Assembly: GCA_030646565.1 (NCBI GenBank)
Contig: JAUSLA010000019.1
Coordinates: 1 to 32,544, forward strand
Direction of reading: 5' to 3'
Source: a bacterium
GTDB taxonomy: Bacteria; Patescibacteriota; Minisyncoccia; Minisyncoccales; RBG-13-42-11
DNA length: 32,544 nt
This document shows positions 1 to 7,978 of the stretch, in pieces; the first letter of the stretch is position 1, and the number at the start of each line of letters is the position of its first letter. Position numbers and translations under genes: made by a program. The notes under the pieces were generated by a model that saw nothing but the letters and a program-made list of their open reading frames with translations, was not told the DNA's origin and searched no databases.

Positions 1-1
1 T

Positions 2-835
2 ATCACAGGAGCTAAAGGTTTTATAGGGAAAGAATTGATTTTGCAGTGCGAGAAACAAGGCATTGAGATTATTGAGGCAGATTTGCCTGAATTTGACATT
101 CGTAAAAAAGAAATAGCCGACTTAATCCCGGAGGGGGTAGACGCCATCGTGCATTTAGCCGCTCTTTCCAGCGATACTCTTTGCAGAGGACGGGCCTCTG
201 ATTGCTTTGACGTGAATGTAATGGCTACTTTAAATTTAATGGATGCGGCTGAAAAAAAGAAAGCAAAGCAATTTATTTTTGCTTCTTCTGAATGGGTATA
301 TGACAACTGCTTCGATAATGAAACAAAAACAGAAGACTCTTTCATCAATATCGCCAACCACACTTCTGAATACGCTTTGTCAAAGCTAGTTTCAGAAGCT
401 AATTTAAGGCAGAAATATCAGCATGGCTTTTGTCCGGTGACAATTTTGCGCTTCGGCATAATTTATGGTCCCAGAAAAGAAGGCGGGTCAGCCGTTGAAT
501 CTCTTTTCAGGGCAGTTAAAGAAAAGGATGAGATAGAGGTCGGATCTTTGAAGACTGGCAGGCATTTTATCCATGTTTCAGATATTGCTTCAGGAATCAT
601 TAAATCCATCGGTTTGCAAGGATTCAATATTGTTAATCTTGAAGGCGATAAATTAATTACTTTGGGAGATATCATCGAGACGTCAAAAGAAATTCTTAAT
701 AAAAACCCGAAAATTATCGAAACAAACCCAAATAATTCGAGCGTCAGGAGAGTTTCAAGCGAAAAAGCGAAAAAATTATTAAACTGGAAGCCGGAGATTG
801 ATTTAGAAATCGGCTTAGAAACATTGTTAATATAA
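2..835 (+). CDS. NAD-dependent epimerase/dehydratase, 5'-truncated by window edge
   Basis: Extended short-chain dehydrogenase (SDR) acting on a nucleotide sugar. The frame is open to the window edge. Its first codons (bases 5-28) encode the Rossmann TGAKGFIG motif, so probably only about five N-terminal residues are missing; an internal TTG at base 35 is not the real start. Counting from that TTG, the active-site YxxxK is Y113/K117 (SEYALSK), preceded by FASSEWVY at residues 82-89, the usual serine region. The C-terminal LLNWKPEIDLEIGLETLL matches the typical end of NDP-sugar epimerases. The stop TAA overlaps the next ATG by one base, so it is co-transcribed with the TPP enzyme pair. The exact substrate (4-epimerase, 4,6-dehydratase or reductase) cannot be read from the sequence. 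Family confidence is high; function within the family is unknown. Confidence 0.88.
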   Translation: MTGAKGFIGKELILQCEKQGIEIIEADLPEFDIRKKEIADLIPEGVDAIVHLAALSSDTLCRGRASDCFDVNVMATLNLMDAAEKKKAKQFIFASSEWVYDNCFDNETKTEDSFINIANHTSEYALSKLVSEANLRQKYQHGFCPVTILRFGIIYGPRKEGGSAVESLFRAVKEKDEIEVGSLKTGRHFIHVSDIASGIIKSIGLQGFNIVNLEGDKLITLGDIIETSKEILNKNPKIIETNPNNSSVRRVSSEKAKKLLNWKPEIDLEIGLETLLI

Positions 836-1761
836 TGCAAAATTACGACCTGGAAATAGCAAAAGAGGTGTTGAGAATCAGGCTTAGTCAGATGATTGTT
901 AATGAAAAATACAAAGAAGGCGTTTTCAAGATACCGATTCATTTAGCTATGGGTCATGAGGCAATTGCCGTTGCGGTGAGTTCCGTAATGCAGGGAGACG
1001 ACCAACTGCTTGTTTCTCATAGAAATATTCACTATAACTTGGCAAGAACTAAAGCCCTGAATCCGGAATTGGATGAGTATCTTTTAAGAGAAAATGGGTT
1101 AGCAGGGGGTCAGTTGGGGTCAATGAATTTAGCCAACGAAGAAAAAAATATCGTCTATGCCTCCAGCATTTTAGGAAATAATTTGCCGGTGGCTTCGGGA
1201 CTTGCTTTAGCAAAAAAAGTCAAACGAGAAAAAAGCATAGTTATTGTTGAAACGGGCGATGGCGCCATTGAAGAAGGAGCTTTTTATGAAAGTTTGTTGT
1301 TTATGAAAAGCAATAACTTGTCTGTCTTGATTGTTATTGAGAACAACGGCTGGTCATTGGCCACAAAAATAAAAGAAAGGAGATGCGATATCAATTTGGA
1401 CAAAATTGCTGAAGCCCTTAGCGTTAAATATGAAAAATTAAGCAGCAACAATGTTTATGAATATATTGATAAATTGAAATTTCTCAAAGAATATTCCTTG
1501 GAGAATAAAATACCGGTAATAGTTGAAGTTGAATTGACCACTTTGGGCGGTTGGCATCTTAAAACACCGGAAAATCCGGAAGGAAGGTTTATCAATTATC
1601 ACGCGGGCCCGGCTCCGGAAATTAATCTGGAAAATGGGCCGGAAATTGAGAGTTCTGAAAATGACCCTGTATTTGTTTTAGCAAAACTTTTTGAAAAAGA
1701 TGTTTTCCAAAAAATGTCGCAGGAAATTTTAGGGGAATTAAGAAAAGAAACAGAGCGATGA
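835..1761 (+). CDS. TPP-dependent dehydrogenase E1-alpha-like subunit (divergent)
   Basis: Homologue of the alpha subunit of 2-oxoacid/acetoin dehydrogenase E1, which binds the diphosphate end of thiamine pyrophosphate. The TPP motif is clear: GDGAIEEG from residue 141 and the paired Asn N170/N171. An HLAMGHEA block (37-44) matches the conserved N-terminal substrate region, and SHRNIHYNLA (61-70) stands where canonical E1-alpha has HRSHGHYIAKG. At 308 aa it is slightly shorter than the family. It overlaps the preceding stop by one base and the next gene by ATGA, giving a tight alpha/beta operon. No lipoyl E2 or E3 gene is nearby, so an ordinary oxidative dehydrogenase complex is unlikely. In a glycan locus it may form or transfer a two-carbon or acyl unit on a sugar precursor (inference). 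It is clearly diverged from the second E1-alpha at 30267. Confidence 0.85.
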   Translation: MQNYDLEIAKEVLRIRLSQMIVNEKYKEGVFKIPIHLAMGHEAIAVAVSSVMQGDDQLLVSHRNIHYNLARTKALNPELDEYLLRENGLAGGQLGSMNLANEEKNIVYASSILGNNLPVASGLALAKKVKREKSIVIVETGDGAIEEGAFYESLLFMKSNNLSVLIVIENNGWSLATKIKERRCDINLDKIAEALSVKYEKLSSNNVYEYIDKLKFLKEYSLENKIPVIVEVELTTLGGWHLKTPENPEGRFINYHAGPAPEINLENGPEIESSENDPVFVLAKLFEKDVFQKMSQEILGELRKETER

Positions 1762-2687
1762 AATACGTTGAATATATAAATGAATTAATAAGGAATAAAA
1801 TTTTGGAAAAAGAAAAAATTGTGGTTTTTGGGCAGAATATAGCCGCCGGGTCTTGCCTTGGCGGATTGACCAGAAATCTGAAAGTCAGGGAAGGAGGTCT
1901 TATTATTAATACCCAGAATTCTGAAAATACTTTATGCGGCGTCGGCTTTGGCTTGATGCTCGGAAAGGTAGCGTCAATATATTTTATGAAACAGCAAGAT
2001 TTTCTTTTGCTGGGCATTGACCAGCTTGTTAATACATATAATTTTATCAGGAGAAAAAATCCTGAAACCTCTTTCACTATTTTCCCGATTATTGTTGACA
2101 ATGGTTACCAAGGCTTGCAGTCAAGCTTAAATAATTTTGGGGATTTCTGTTCCATAGCCAGAGTTCCGGGTTTTGCCGTAACCAACAAAGCCGATGCGGA
2201 AAAAATAATAAATTCCCAGCTGTTATCCCCCGGCTTTAGGATTATTGGAGTTAGCCAAAGATTATTCGGCCAGAAAGTTTTGGATGCAAAGCCCGTTTAC
2301 ATTAACCAAGAAGGCACTGTTTTTCAGTATAAAGAGGGAAAGAGGGCGACGATAGCCTGCTTTAATTTTTCTTTCTCTTACGGTTTGGGATTACAAGAAA
2401 GATTGAAGGAAAAAGGGCTTGAGTCGTCATTATTTTCAGTAAATTCTATGACGAGGACTAATTGGTCAAGAATTATTGAAGACGCTGGAGAAACGCAGAA
2501 TTTAATTTTAATTGATGACAGCAAGAGCGAAAATCTTTCCTGTTATGCTTTGGCAAGCGATATTATGTCTCAATGCCAACTGAAAAATAAAATTATCGTC
2601 AAAAGAGAATTGTCTAAAAATTGGCTTTGGCCAAACCCTGATTTATTGGAAATTGATTACAAAAAAATAATTGAGCAATTAAGTTAA
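1758..2687 (+). CDS. TPP-dependent dehydrogenase E1-beta-like subunit (divergent)
   Basis: Partner of the preceding E1-alpha-like gene, sharing an ATGA overlap at 1758-1761. It has the transketolase pyrimidine-binding fold: NSENTLCGVGFGLMLG aligns with the SEAAMTGAAIGAALAG block of the canonical E1-beta at 31251, keeping the Glu that activates the TPP aminopyrimidine. The following IDQLVNTYNF matches FDQIINQAANW. The C-terminal half (from about residue 195, KRATIACFNFSFSYGLGLQERL) matches the transketolase C-terminal domain. Length 309 aa is normal. Overall similarity to canonical E1-beta is low, which suggests a different donor or acceptor. Family assignment is confident because of the E1-alpha neighbour; the reaction is unknown. 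Confidence 0.78.
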   Translation: MKYVEYINELIRNKILEKEKIVVFGQNIAAGSCLGGLTRNLKVREGGLIINTQNSENTLCGVGFGLMLGKVASIYFMKQQDFLLLGIDQLVNTYNFIRRKNPETSFTIFPIIVDNGYQGLQSSLNNFGDFCSIARVPGFAVTNKADAEKIINSQLLSPGFRIIGVSQRLFGQKVLDAKPVYINQEGTVFQYKEGKRATIACFNFSFSYGLGLQERLKEKGLESSLFSVNSMTRTNWSRIIEDAGETQNLILIDDSKSENLSCYALASDIMSQCQLKNKIIVKRELSKNWLWPNPDLLEIDYKKIIEQLS

Positions 2688-2688
2688 A

Positions 2689-3777
2689 ATGGCAAAAATT
2701 ACGATTATCATTCCAACTTATAACCGGCCCCATTGTTTGAAAAGAATCCTGAATTATTACGATTCATTTATCGAGCTTCCAAAGGAAGCGAAGATGAAAG
2801 ACGATTTTGAGTTCGTCGTTGCTGATTCCAGTTCCGATGAAAATAAAAAGAGAAATCAGGAAGTTATATCTGCTTTGAAAAACTTTAAAGTTTTGCGCTT
2901 TAATGATTATCCGGAAGATATTAATCCTTGGTATAAATTTGCTGACGCTGTAAATTATGCCAAAAGCGAATTTTGTCTTATCTGTTCCGATGACGATTTT
3001 GTAACGCCAGAAGGCATAATAAAATCTGCCGCTTTTTTGGAAAAAAATTTTGATTTTAGCGTATGTCAAGGAAAATACTTGATTTTCTCCGTTGATCCGC
3101 AGAACAGAGACAAAAATAAAATTCGTTTAGGCGCGGGCTATATTTGCGAATCCCTTACTTTGTCTGACGCAAAAGATAGAGTTTCTTATTATTTGGCTGA
3201 TTATCAAATTCCGACTTTCAGCGCTGTGCACCGCACCGCTTTACTGAAAATGATTCTCACAGAAACAGCAAAATTCACAAATGATAACAGATTTGGCGAA
3301 CTTTTACCTTCACTATTAGCCGTAACTTACAGTAAGATGAAATGCCTCGATATTCCTTACGCTTTTTTAGAAACAAGTGCTCATTCTACAGGAGTGACTA
3401 CCTGTACAATTCGCAGTTTTATTAAAGACGGCAGCTATGATGAAAAATACGCTAATTTTAAAAATTGTTTAGCAATGCATCTGACTAAAAATTCTAAATT
3501 AAATACAGAGGAAGCAAATGAAACGATTGATAAAGCTATGTCTGAATATTTGGCGAAAAATTATCCGGACGGCATAAGATATTTTCTAATCAATAAAATT
3601 AAAAATGTTTTAAATTTTTTACCGGTTGAGATGCTCCAAAGAATAAAAACGATATCTGCGAAAATTAATTTTTGGAGATTGAAAAATAAATATTTAGATT
3701 CAGCTGAATATCATAAAGATTTTAATAAAATAAAAGATTATTTAATAACCGAGTCCGCCCTAGGCGGACGAAGGTGA
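2689..3777 (+). CDS. Glycosyltransferase family 2 (GT-A fold)
   Basis: Probable sugar transferase adding a residue to a lipid-linked or surface glycan in the cytoplasm. The N-terminus ITIIIPTYNRP (4-14) is the GT2 nucleotide-binding start, VADSSSDE (44-51) follows, and CSDDDF (99-104) supplies the metal-binding DxD-type acidic cluster. Later DNRFGELLPSLLA resembles the acceptor-side region of TIGR00180-like enzymes. No membrane helix is evident. The ATG follows the previous stop by one base. The last codons (about ESALGGRR) and the stop TGA at 3775-3777 lie inside the palindromic repeat starting at 3750, so the native C-terminus was probably changed by repeat insertion. Confidence 0.85.
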   Translation: MAKITIIIPTYNRPHCLKRILNYYDSFIELPKEAKMKDDFEFVVADSSSDENKKRNQEVISALKNFKVLRFNDYPEDINPWYKFADAVNYAKSEFCLICSDDDFVTPEGIIKSAAFLEKNFDFSVCQGKYLIFSVDPQNRDKNKIRLGAGYICESLTLSDAKDRVSYYLADYQIPTFSAVHRTALLKMILTETAKFTNDNRFGELLPSLLAVTYSKMKCLDIPYAFLETSAHSTGVTTCTIRSFIKDGSYDEKYANFKNCLAMHLTKNSKLNTEEANETIDKAMSEYLAKNYPDGIRYFLINKIKNVLNFLPVEMLQRIKTISAKINFWRLKNKYLDSAEYHKDFNKIKDYLITESALGGRR

Positions 3778-3943
3778 AGAAGAAAACGTAGTTTTCTTCG
3801 CCAACCAAGTCCGCCTAGGGCGGAACGGTCAAAGAAGATAAATCTTCTTTTCCACCTGCGTCCTGCAAAGCAGGACTTGGAAGGTGAAGAAGAAAACGTA
3901 GTTTTCTTCTTCAACCAAGTCCCGCCTAGGGCGGACGCAGGTA
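3750..3943. repeat. Modular palindromic repeat cluster R1
   Basis: Alternating inverted repeats. Type A hairpins: GTCCGCC-CTA-GGCGGAC (3753-3769) and GTCCTGC-AAA-GCAGGAC (3860-3876), plus imperfect copies near 3810 and 3920. Type B hairpins: GAAGAAAAC-GTA-GTTTTCTTC, identical at 3779-3799 and 3889-3909. A related AAAGAAGA-TAAA-TCTTCTTT lies near 3831. Linkers such as GAAGGT and CCAACCAAG separate the hairpins. The cluster begins inside the 3' end of the upstream glycosyltransferase gene and fills nearly the whole gap to the NeuB-like gene. Confidence 0.92.
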
Positions 3944-3958
3944 AAGCCTAATAAATAT

Positions 3959-5038
3959 ATGGAAAATAAAATAAAAAATATTTTTCAAAGTCAGATAGAG
4001 AATAAAAAATCGGCAGTTTTTGTTATTGCCGAAATGGCTTGGTCGCATGATGGTTCGGTTGAAAAAGCTAAAAAAATAATAAAGGGAGCGGCTGACGCTA
4101 AAGCCGATGCAATAAGTCTGCATTTTACCAGCCTAAAAGATTATATGGTTAGAAATTACGGCTGTTCAGCCGGACAAACGATGTCTGCCGGAAGAGAGGA
4201 CGAAAATATTTATAAATATCACGAAGGGATTAATCTCAAAAATAGCGATTGGCAAGAACTTGTAGGCTATGCGAAGAGTTTTGGGTTGGAGGTTTGCGTT
4301 ATGCCGAATGATTTTGAGAGTTTTAAATTTGCCCAAACAATAAATGCCGACGCTTATGTTATCTCTTCTGCCTGTTTTCTTGAAGACGATTTTGTAAGAA
4401 ATATTGCCAGAGCTAAAAAACCTGTGATTCTACGCATTGGGGGCGCGACTTTGGGAGAGATAGAAAAAGTCGTAAATATAATAAGGAAAGAAGAAAACAA
4501 CGAAATAATTTTGCTTTACGGAATTCAGCTATACCCAACCAAAATAGAAGATACACATTTGAGTTTAATTCCTTCATTAAGGAAAATTTTCGATCTGCCC
4601 GTTGGTCTTGCCGATCATATTAACGCTACATCAGAATTGGCCATGGTAGTTCCTTTAACAGTGCTTTCAATGGGAGTTAAGGTTATTGAGAAGCATATTA
4701 CTCACGATAGAAGTTTAAAGGGAGAAGATATTGAGGCGGCTTTAAATCCCGATGAGTTTAAAAAATTTGTAGAATATATCCAGGAGGCGGAAAAAGCAAT
4801 GGGAAAGCCATATTTCAGAGATTTATCAGAAGCGGAGTTGAAATACAGAAATGTTTCAAGAAAAAAAACAGTTGCTTTAAAACAAATTAACAAAGGTGAA
4901 GAAATCACCAGAGATAATATAACCTTCAAGAGAGCGGATGACGGAGTTTCTCCCGTAGAAGCGCAATATTTAATCGGAAGAAAGGCGAATCGCGATATTA
5001 AAGAAGAAGAGCCAATTTTATGGGAAAAAATAAATTGA
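3959..5038 (+). CDS. NeuB-family nonulosonate synthase, atypical
   Basis: Member of the N-acetylneuraminate synthase family, which condenses phosphoenolpyruvate with a hexosamine-type aldose to make a 9-carbon ulosonic acid. Seen: VIAEMAWSHDG (22-32) matching the AExGxNHNG start, GLADH (216-220) and IEKHITHDRS (243-252), which place H220 and H246 where the family's two metal-binding His lie. LNPDEF follows (262-267), and a C-terminal SAF domain spans about 300-355 (KKTVALKQINKGEEIT). Odd: the usual K-F-Q strand after the first helix is SLHFTSLKDY (54-62), and the LLHCTSxYPTP motif is LLYGIQLYPTKIED. The substrate may therefore differ from standard sialic or legionaminic precursors. 359 aa is slightly longer than usual. 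It overlaps the following cytidylyltransferase fusion by 19 bases, supporting a coupled synthesis-activation step. Confidence 0.87.
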   Translation: MENKIKNIFQSQIENKKSAVFVIAEMAWSHDGSVEKAKKIIKGAADAKADAISLHFTSLKDYMVRNYGCSAGQTMSAGREDENIYKYHEGINLKNSDWQELVGYAKSFGLEVCVMPNDFESFKFAQTINADAYVISSACFLEDDFVRNIARAKKPVILRIGGATLGEIEKVVNIIRKEENNEIILLYGIQLYPTKIEDTHLSLIPSLRKIFDLPVGLADHINATSELAMVVPLTVLSMGVKVIEKHITHDRSLKGEDIEAALNPDEFKKFVEYIQEAEKAMGKPYFRDLSEAELKYRNVSRKKTVALKQINKGEEITRDNITFKRADDGVSPVEAQYLIGRKANRDIKEEEPILWEKIN

Positions 5039-7104
5039 AAACAGCAATTTTTATTACGGCCAGAACAAAATCAACTAGATTGCCCAAAAAAGTCTTACTT
5101 GAAATCAAGGGCAAAACTATCATTGAACATCTCATTGAGAGGTTAAAGTTGGCAAATCTTCCTGACTTGATTGTTTTATGCACTTCCACCAACCCAAACG
5201 ACGATATTTTGGTTGAAATAGCGAAAAGAAACGGAATCGAATGTTTTAGGGGGCATGAAGATGATGTTTTGGACAGATTTGAAAAAGCAGCCGCTCTTTT
5301 TAACCTCGATTTCATTGCGGTTACTTGGGGAGACGAGCCGTTTTGCGATCCGGAATACATCGATAAAATGATAGAACTTTTTAAAGAAACCAATGCCGAT
5401 TATATAAAATGCGATGAGTTGCCCGTGGGAACTTTTACTTACGGATTAAAAGTCGAGGCCCTAAGAAAAGCCTGCCAAATTAAATCAGAAACAGATACGG
5501 AAATTTGGGGAGGATATTTTACCGATAGCGGAATCTTTGACGTGAAGCGCTTGAAGGTTGAAGATGAATTAATAAAAAACTCTAAAATCAGATTGACCAT
5601 TGATTATCCCGAAGATTTCGAATTTATTAAAGAAATTTTTGACAGAATGGGCTACGAAGACGGAAAGCCGCTTCCTTTGAGGAAAGTCATTCAATTTGTA
5701 AACGAACATCCCGAATTACAGAACATTAATAAGGATTGTCAGGCTCTATACGAGGCAAATACAAAAAGATTAATTAAAACCAAATTTATGCCAAAAAAAA
5801 ATAGCGGAATTAAATTGTGGAACAAAGCAAAAAAAATTATTCCCGGCGGGACCCAGTTGTTTTCAAAGCGTGTCGAATTATTCTTGCCGGAACAGTGGCC
5901 TTCTTATTTTAAAAAAGCCAAAGGAGTGGAAGTTTGGGATTTAGACGGTAATAAATATATTGATATGTCTTATATGGGAATTGGCACTGGGATATTGGGG
6001 CATGCCGACCCGGACGTTAATAAAGCCGTTAAAAAAGTGATAGACGAAGGCACGATGTCAACCCTGAATTCGCCGGAAGAAGTGGAGTTGGCTGAACTGT
6101 TGATAGAGTTGCATCCTTGGGCAAAAGAGGTTAGGTTTGCCAGAACAGGAGGAGAGGCTATGGCCGTGGCGGTAAGAATCGCCAGGGCTCATACCGGAAA
6201 AGATAAGGTCGCTTTTTGCGGCTACCACGGGTGGTGCGACTGGTATTTGGCGGCCAATTTAGCCGATAAGAAAAATTTGGATGGTCAACTTTTACCGGGT
6301 TTGGACCCTGCCGGAGTGCCGAGAGGCTTGAAGGGGACGGCAATTCCGTTTAATTACAACCGCATAGAAGAATTAGAGAAAATTGTTAAAGAAAATGATG
6401 TTGGAGTAATTGTTATGGAGCCGAGAAGAGAGCACGAGCCAGAGAAAGGTTTTCTGGAAAATGTCAGAAAAATTGCTAACAGAATAGGAGCTGTTTTAAT
6501 TTTTGATGAGATAACTTCGGGCTTCAGAATGAATGTCGGCGGCATTCATATGCTTTATAAGGTATATCCCGACATTGCTGTTTTTGCCAAAGCAATGAGC
6601 AACGGCTATCCAATGGCGGCTGTTATTGGGAGAAAGAAAGTAATGGATGCTGCTGAAAAAACTTTTATTTCCAGCAGTTATTGGACAGAGAGGATAGGAC
6701 CGGTGGCAGCAATTGCGACAATAAAAAAAATGAAGAAATATAACGTTCCGAAGCAGTTGGTCAAAACAGGAAAAGCGATTGGGTTAGGATGGCAGAAATT
6801 AGCAAAAAAACATGGTTTACAAATTAAGATAATGAATATTCCTTCTTTAGCGACCTTTAAATTTGACCATGGAAAAGATAGCCAAGCCTTGCACACTTTG
6901 TTCACCCAAGAGATGTTGAAACGAGGATTTTTAGCCTCAAAGAGCATATATGTTTCTTACGGCCATAAAGCAAAACACATTCAAAAATATCTAAAAAATG
7001 TAGACGAGATTTTTAATTTTATTAGCAAGGCGATTAAAGATGACGCTATCTATAAATCGCTTGAGGGACCGGTCGCTCATACTGAATTTAAACGTTTAAC
7101 TTAA
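5020..7104 (+). CDS. Fusion: SpsF-like cytidylyltransferase + class III aminotransferase (GSAM-like)
   Basis: Two-domain protein of 694 aa. Residues 7-240 form a nucleotidyltransferase of the SpsF/CMP-sugar synthetase type: ITARTKSTRLPKKVL (12-26) is the CTP-binding loop, VTWGDEPFCDP (101-111) the metal-binding region, and RLTIDYPEDFEFI (191-203) the typical family end. Residues 262-694 form a PLP aminotransferase class III related to glutamate-1-semialdehyde aminomutase: GYHGW (401-405), FDEITSGFR (495-503) with D496 for the pyridine nitrogen, and FAKAMSNG (522-529) with K524 as the Schiff-base lysine. The linker is about 240-262. It probably activates the product of the upstream NeuB-like enzyme as a CMP-sugar, while the second domain transfers or moves an amino group on the sugar (inference). 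A real fusion is supported by one uninterrupted frame with no internal start signal at the junction. Confidence 0.88.
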   Translation: MGKNKLKTAIFITARTKSTRLPKKVLLEIKGKTIIEHLIERLKLANLPDLIVLCTSTNPNDDILVEIAKRNGIECFRGHEDDVLDRFEKAAALFNLDFIAVTWGDEPFCDPEYIDKMIELFKETNADYIKCDELPVGTFTYGLKVEALRKACQIKSETDTEIWGGYFTDSGIFDVKRLKVEDELIKNSKIRLTIDYPEDFEFIKEIFDRMGYEDGKPLPLRKVIQFVNEHPELQNINKDCQALYEANTKRLIKTKFMPKKNSGIKLWNKAKKIIPGGTQLFSKRVELFLPEQWPSYFKKAKGVEVWDLDGNKYIDMSYMGIGTGILGHADPDVNKAVKKVIDEGTMSTLNSPEEVELAELLIELHPWAKEVRFARTGGEAMAVAVRIARAHTGKDKVAFCGYHGWCDWYLAANLADKKNLDGQLLPGLDPAGVPRGLKGTAIPFNYNRIEELEKIVKENDVGVIVMEPRREHEPEKGFLENVRKIANRIGAVLIFDEITSGFRMNVGGIHMLYKVYPDIAVFAKAMSNGYPMAAVIGRKKVMDAAEKTFISSSYWTERIGPVAAIATIKKMKKYNVPKQLVKTGKAIGLGWQKLAKKHGLQIKIMNIPSLATFKFDHGKDSQALHTLFTQEMLKRGFLASKSIYVSYGHKAKHIQKYLKNVDEIFNFISKAIKDDAIYKSLEGPVAHTEFKRLT

Positions 7105-7111
7105 TTTATTT

Positions 7112-7885
7112 ATGTTAAAAAATAAAACAATTATCATTACCGGCGGAGCGGGACTAATCGGAGGCGCGTTTTCAAAGATTTGCGCAAAATATGGCGCCAA
7201 TACCGTCATTGTTGATATTGATAAAGAAAGAGGAACAAAGCTAACAGAAAAGATTAAAAAAGAAACAAAAAATAAAAATGTGATTTTTCAGAAATGCGAC
7301 ATAACGGATCAAAAGGACATAGGAGATTTAATCAAGGCGGTATTAGGACGTTTCAAGAAAATAGATGCCTTAGTGAATAACGCCTATCCAAGAAATAAAA
7401 ACTATGGAAGAAAAATGGAAGACGTTGAGTATCGGGATTTTTGCGAAAACGTGAATTTGCATTTGGGAGGTTATTTCTTGATGGCTCAGCAAATAGCGAA
7501 AGTGATGGCAAATCAAAGATTTGGCAATATAGTCAATATGGGATCTACTTATGGATTTTCTGCCCCAAAATTTGAAATTTATGAGGGAACAAGCATGACA
7601 ATGCCAGTTGAGTATGCGGCGATCAAAGGAGGAGTAATAAATTTAACCAGATATTTGGCTTCTTATCTTGGAAAATACAATATCAGAGTTAACGCCATTT
7701 CCCCGGGTGGAGTCTTTGATAACCAGCCTGAAAATTTTGTAAAAGAATATTGCAAGAGAGTTGTTCTTGGAAAAAGAATGGCTAATCCAAATGATTTGGT
7801 CGGGGTTTTAATATTTTTGCTGTCCGACGAGTCAAAATACATTACCGGCCAGAATGTTATCGTAGACGGCGGATTTACATTATAA
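7112..7885 (+). CDS. SDR-family oxidoreductase (PtmA-like context)
   Basis: Classical short-chain dehydrogenase/reductase of 257 aa, the usual length. Seen: TGGAGLIGG (10-18) for NAD(P) binding, LVNNA (87-91), catalytic S145 in NMGSTYG, Y168 and K172 in EYAAIKGG, and the C-terminal ITGQNVIVDGGF typical of the family. It starts 7 bases after the NeuB/cytidylyltransferase block. SDRs of this sort sit beside NeuB- and CMP-transferase genes in flagellin-modification loci (ptmA-like), so oxidation or reduction of a sugar intermediate that feeds the fused aminotransferase is a reasonable guess. Its stop converges on the minus-strand transporter. No cofactor preference is claimed. Confidence 0.88.
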   Translation: MLKNKTIIITGGAGLIGGAFSKICAKYGANTVIVDIDKERGTKLTEKIKKETKNKNVIFQKCDITDQKDIGDLIKAVLGRFKKIDALVNNAYPRNKNYGRKMEDVEYRDFCENVNLHLGGYFLMAQQIAKVMANQRFGNIVNMGSTYGFSAPKFEIYEGTSMTMPVEYAAIKGGVINLTRYLASYLGKYNIRVNAISPGGVFDNQPENFVKEYCKRVVLGKRMANPNDLVGVLIFLLSDESKYITGQNVIVDGGFTL

Positions 7886-7935
7886 AATTGGGCAAAGGGA
7901 AAGCACCTAAAATTAAAATAAGGAAAAGTTGGGAG

Positions 7936-7970
7936 GCAAAAATAAAAGGAGCAAGATTTTACTTGCTCCC
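7936..7970 (-). terminator. Rho-independent terminator of the EamA gene
   Basis: Read on the minus strand, GGAGCAAG-TAAAAT-CTTGCTCC is a perfect 8-bp stem with a 6-nt loop (7948-7969), followed directly by TTTTATTTTT (7938-7947). It begins 9 bases after the TGA stop at 7979. On the plus strand no T-run follows, so it works for the transporter gene only. Confidence 0.9.
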
Positions 7971-7978
7971 GAATATAT

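Noticed and set aside
3750..3943. Possible CRISPR array
   Set aside because: The repeats are inverted hairpins of differing sequence with short conserved linkers, not identical direct repeats with unique 25-40 base spacers; no cas genes are present.
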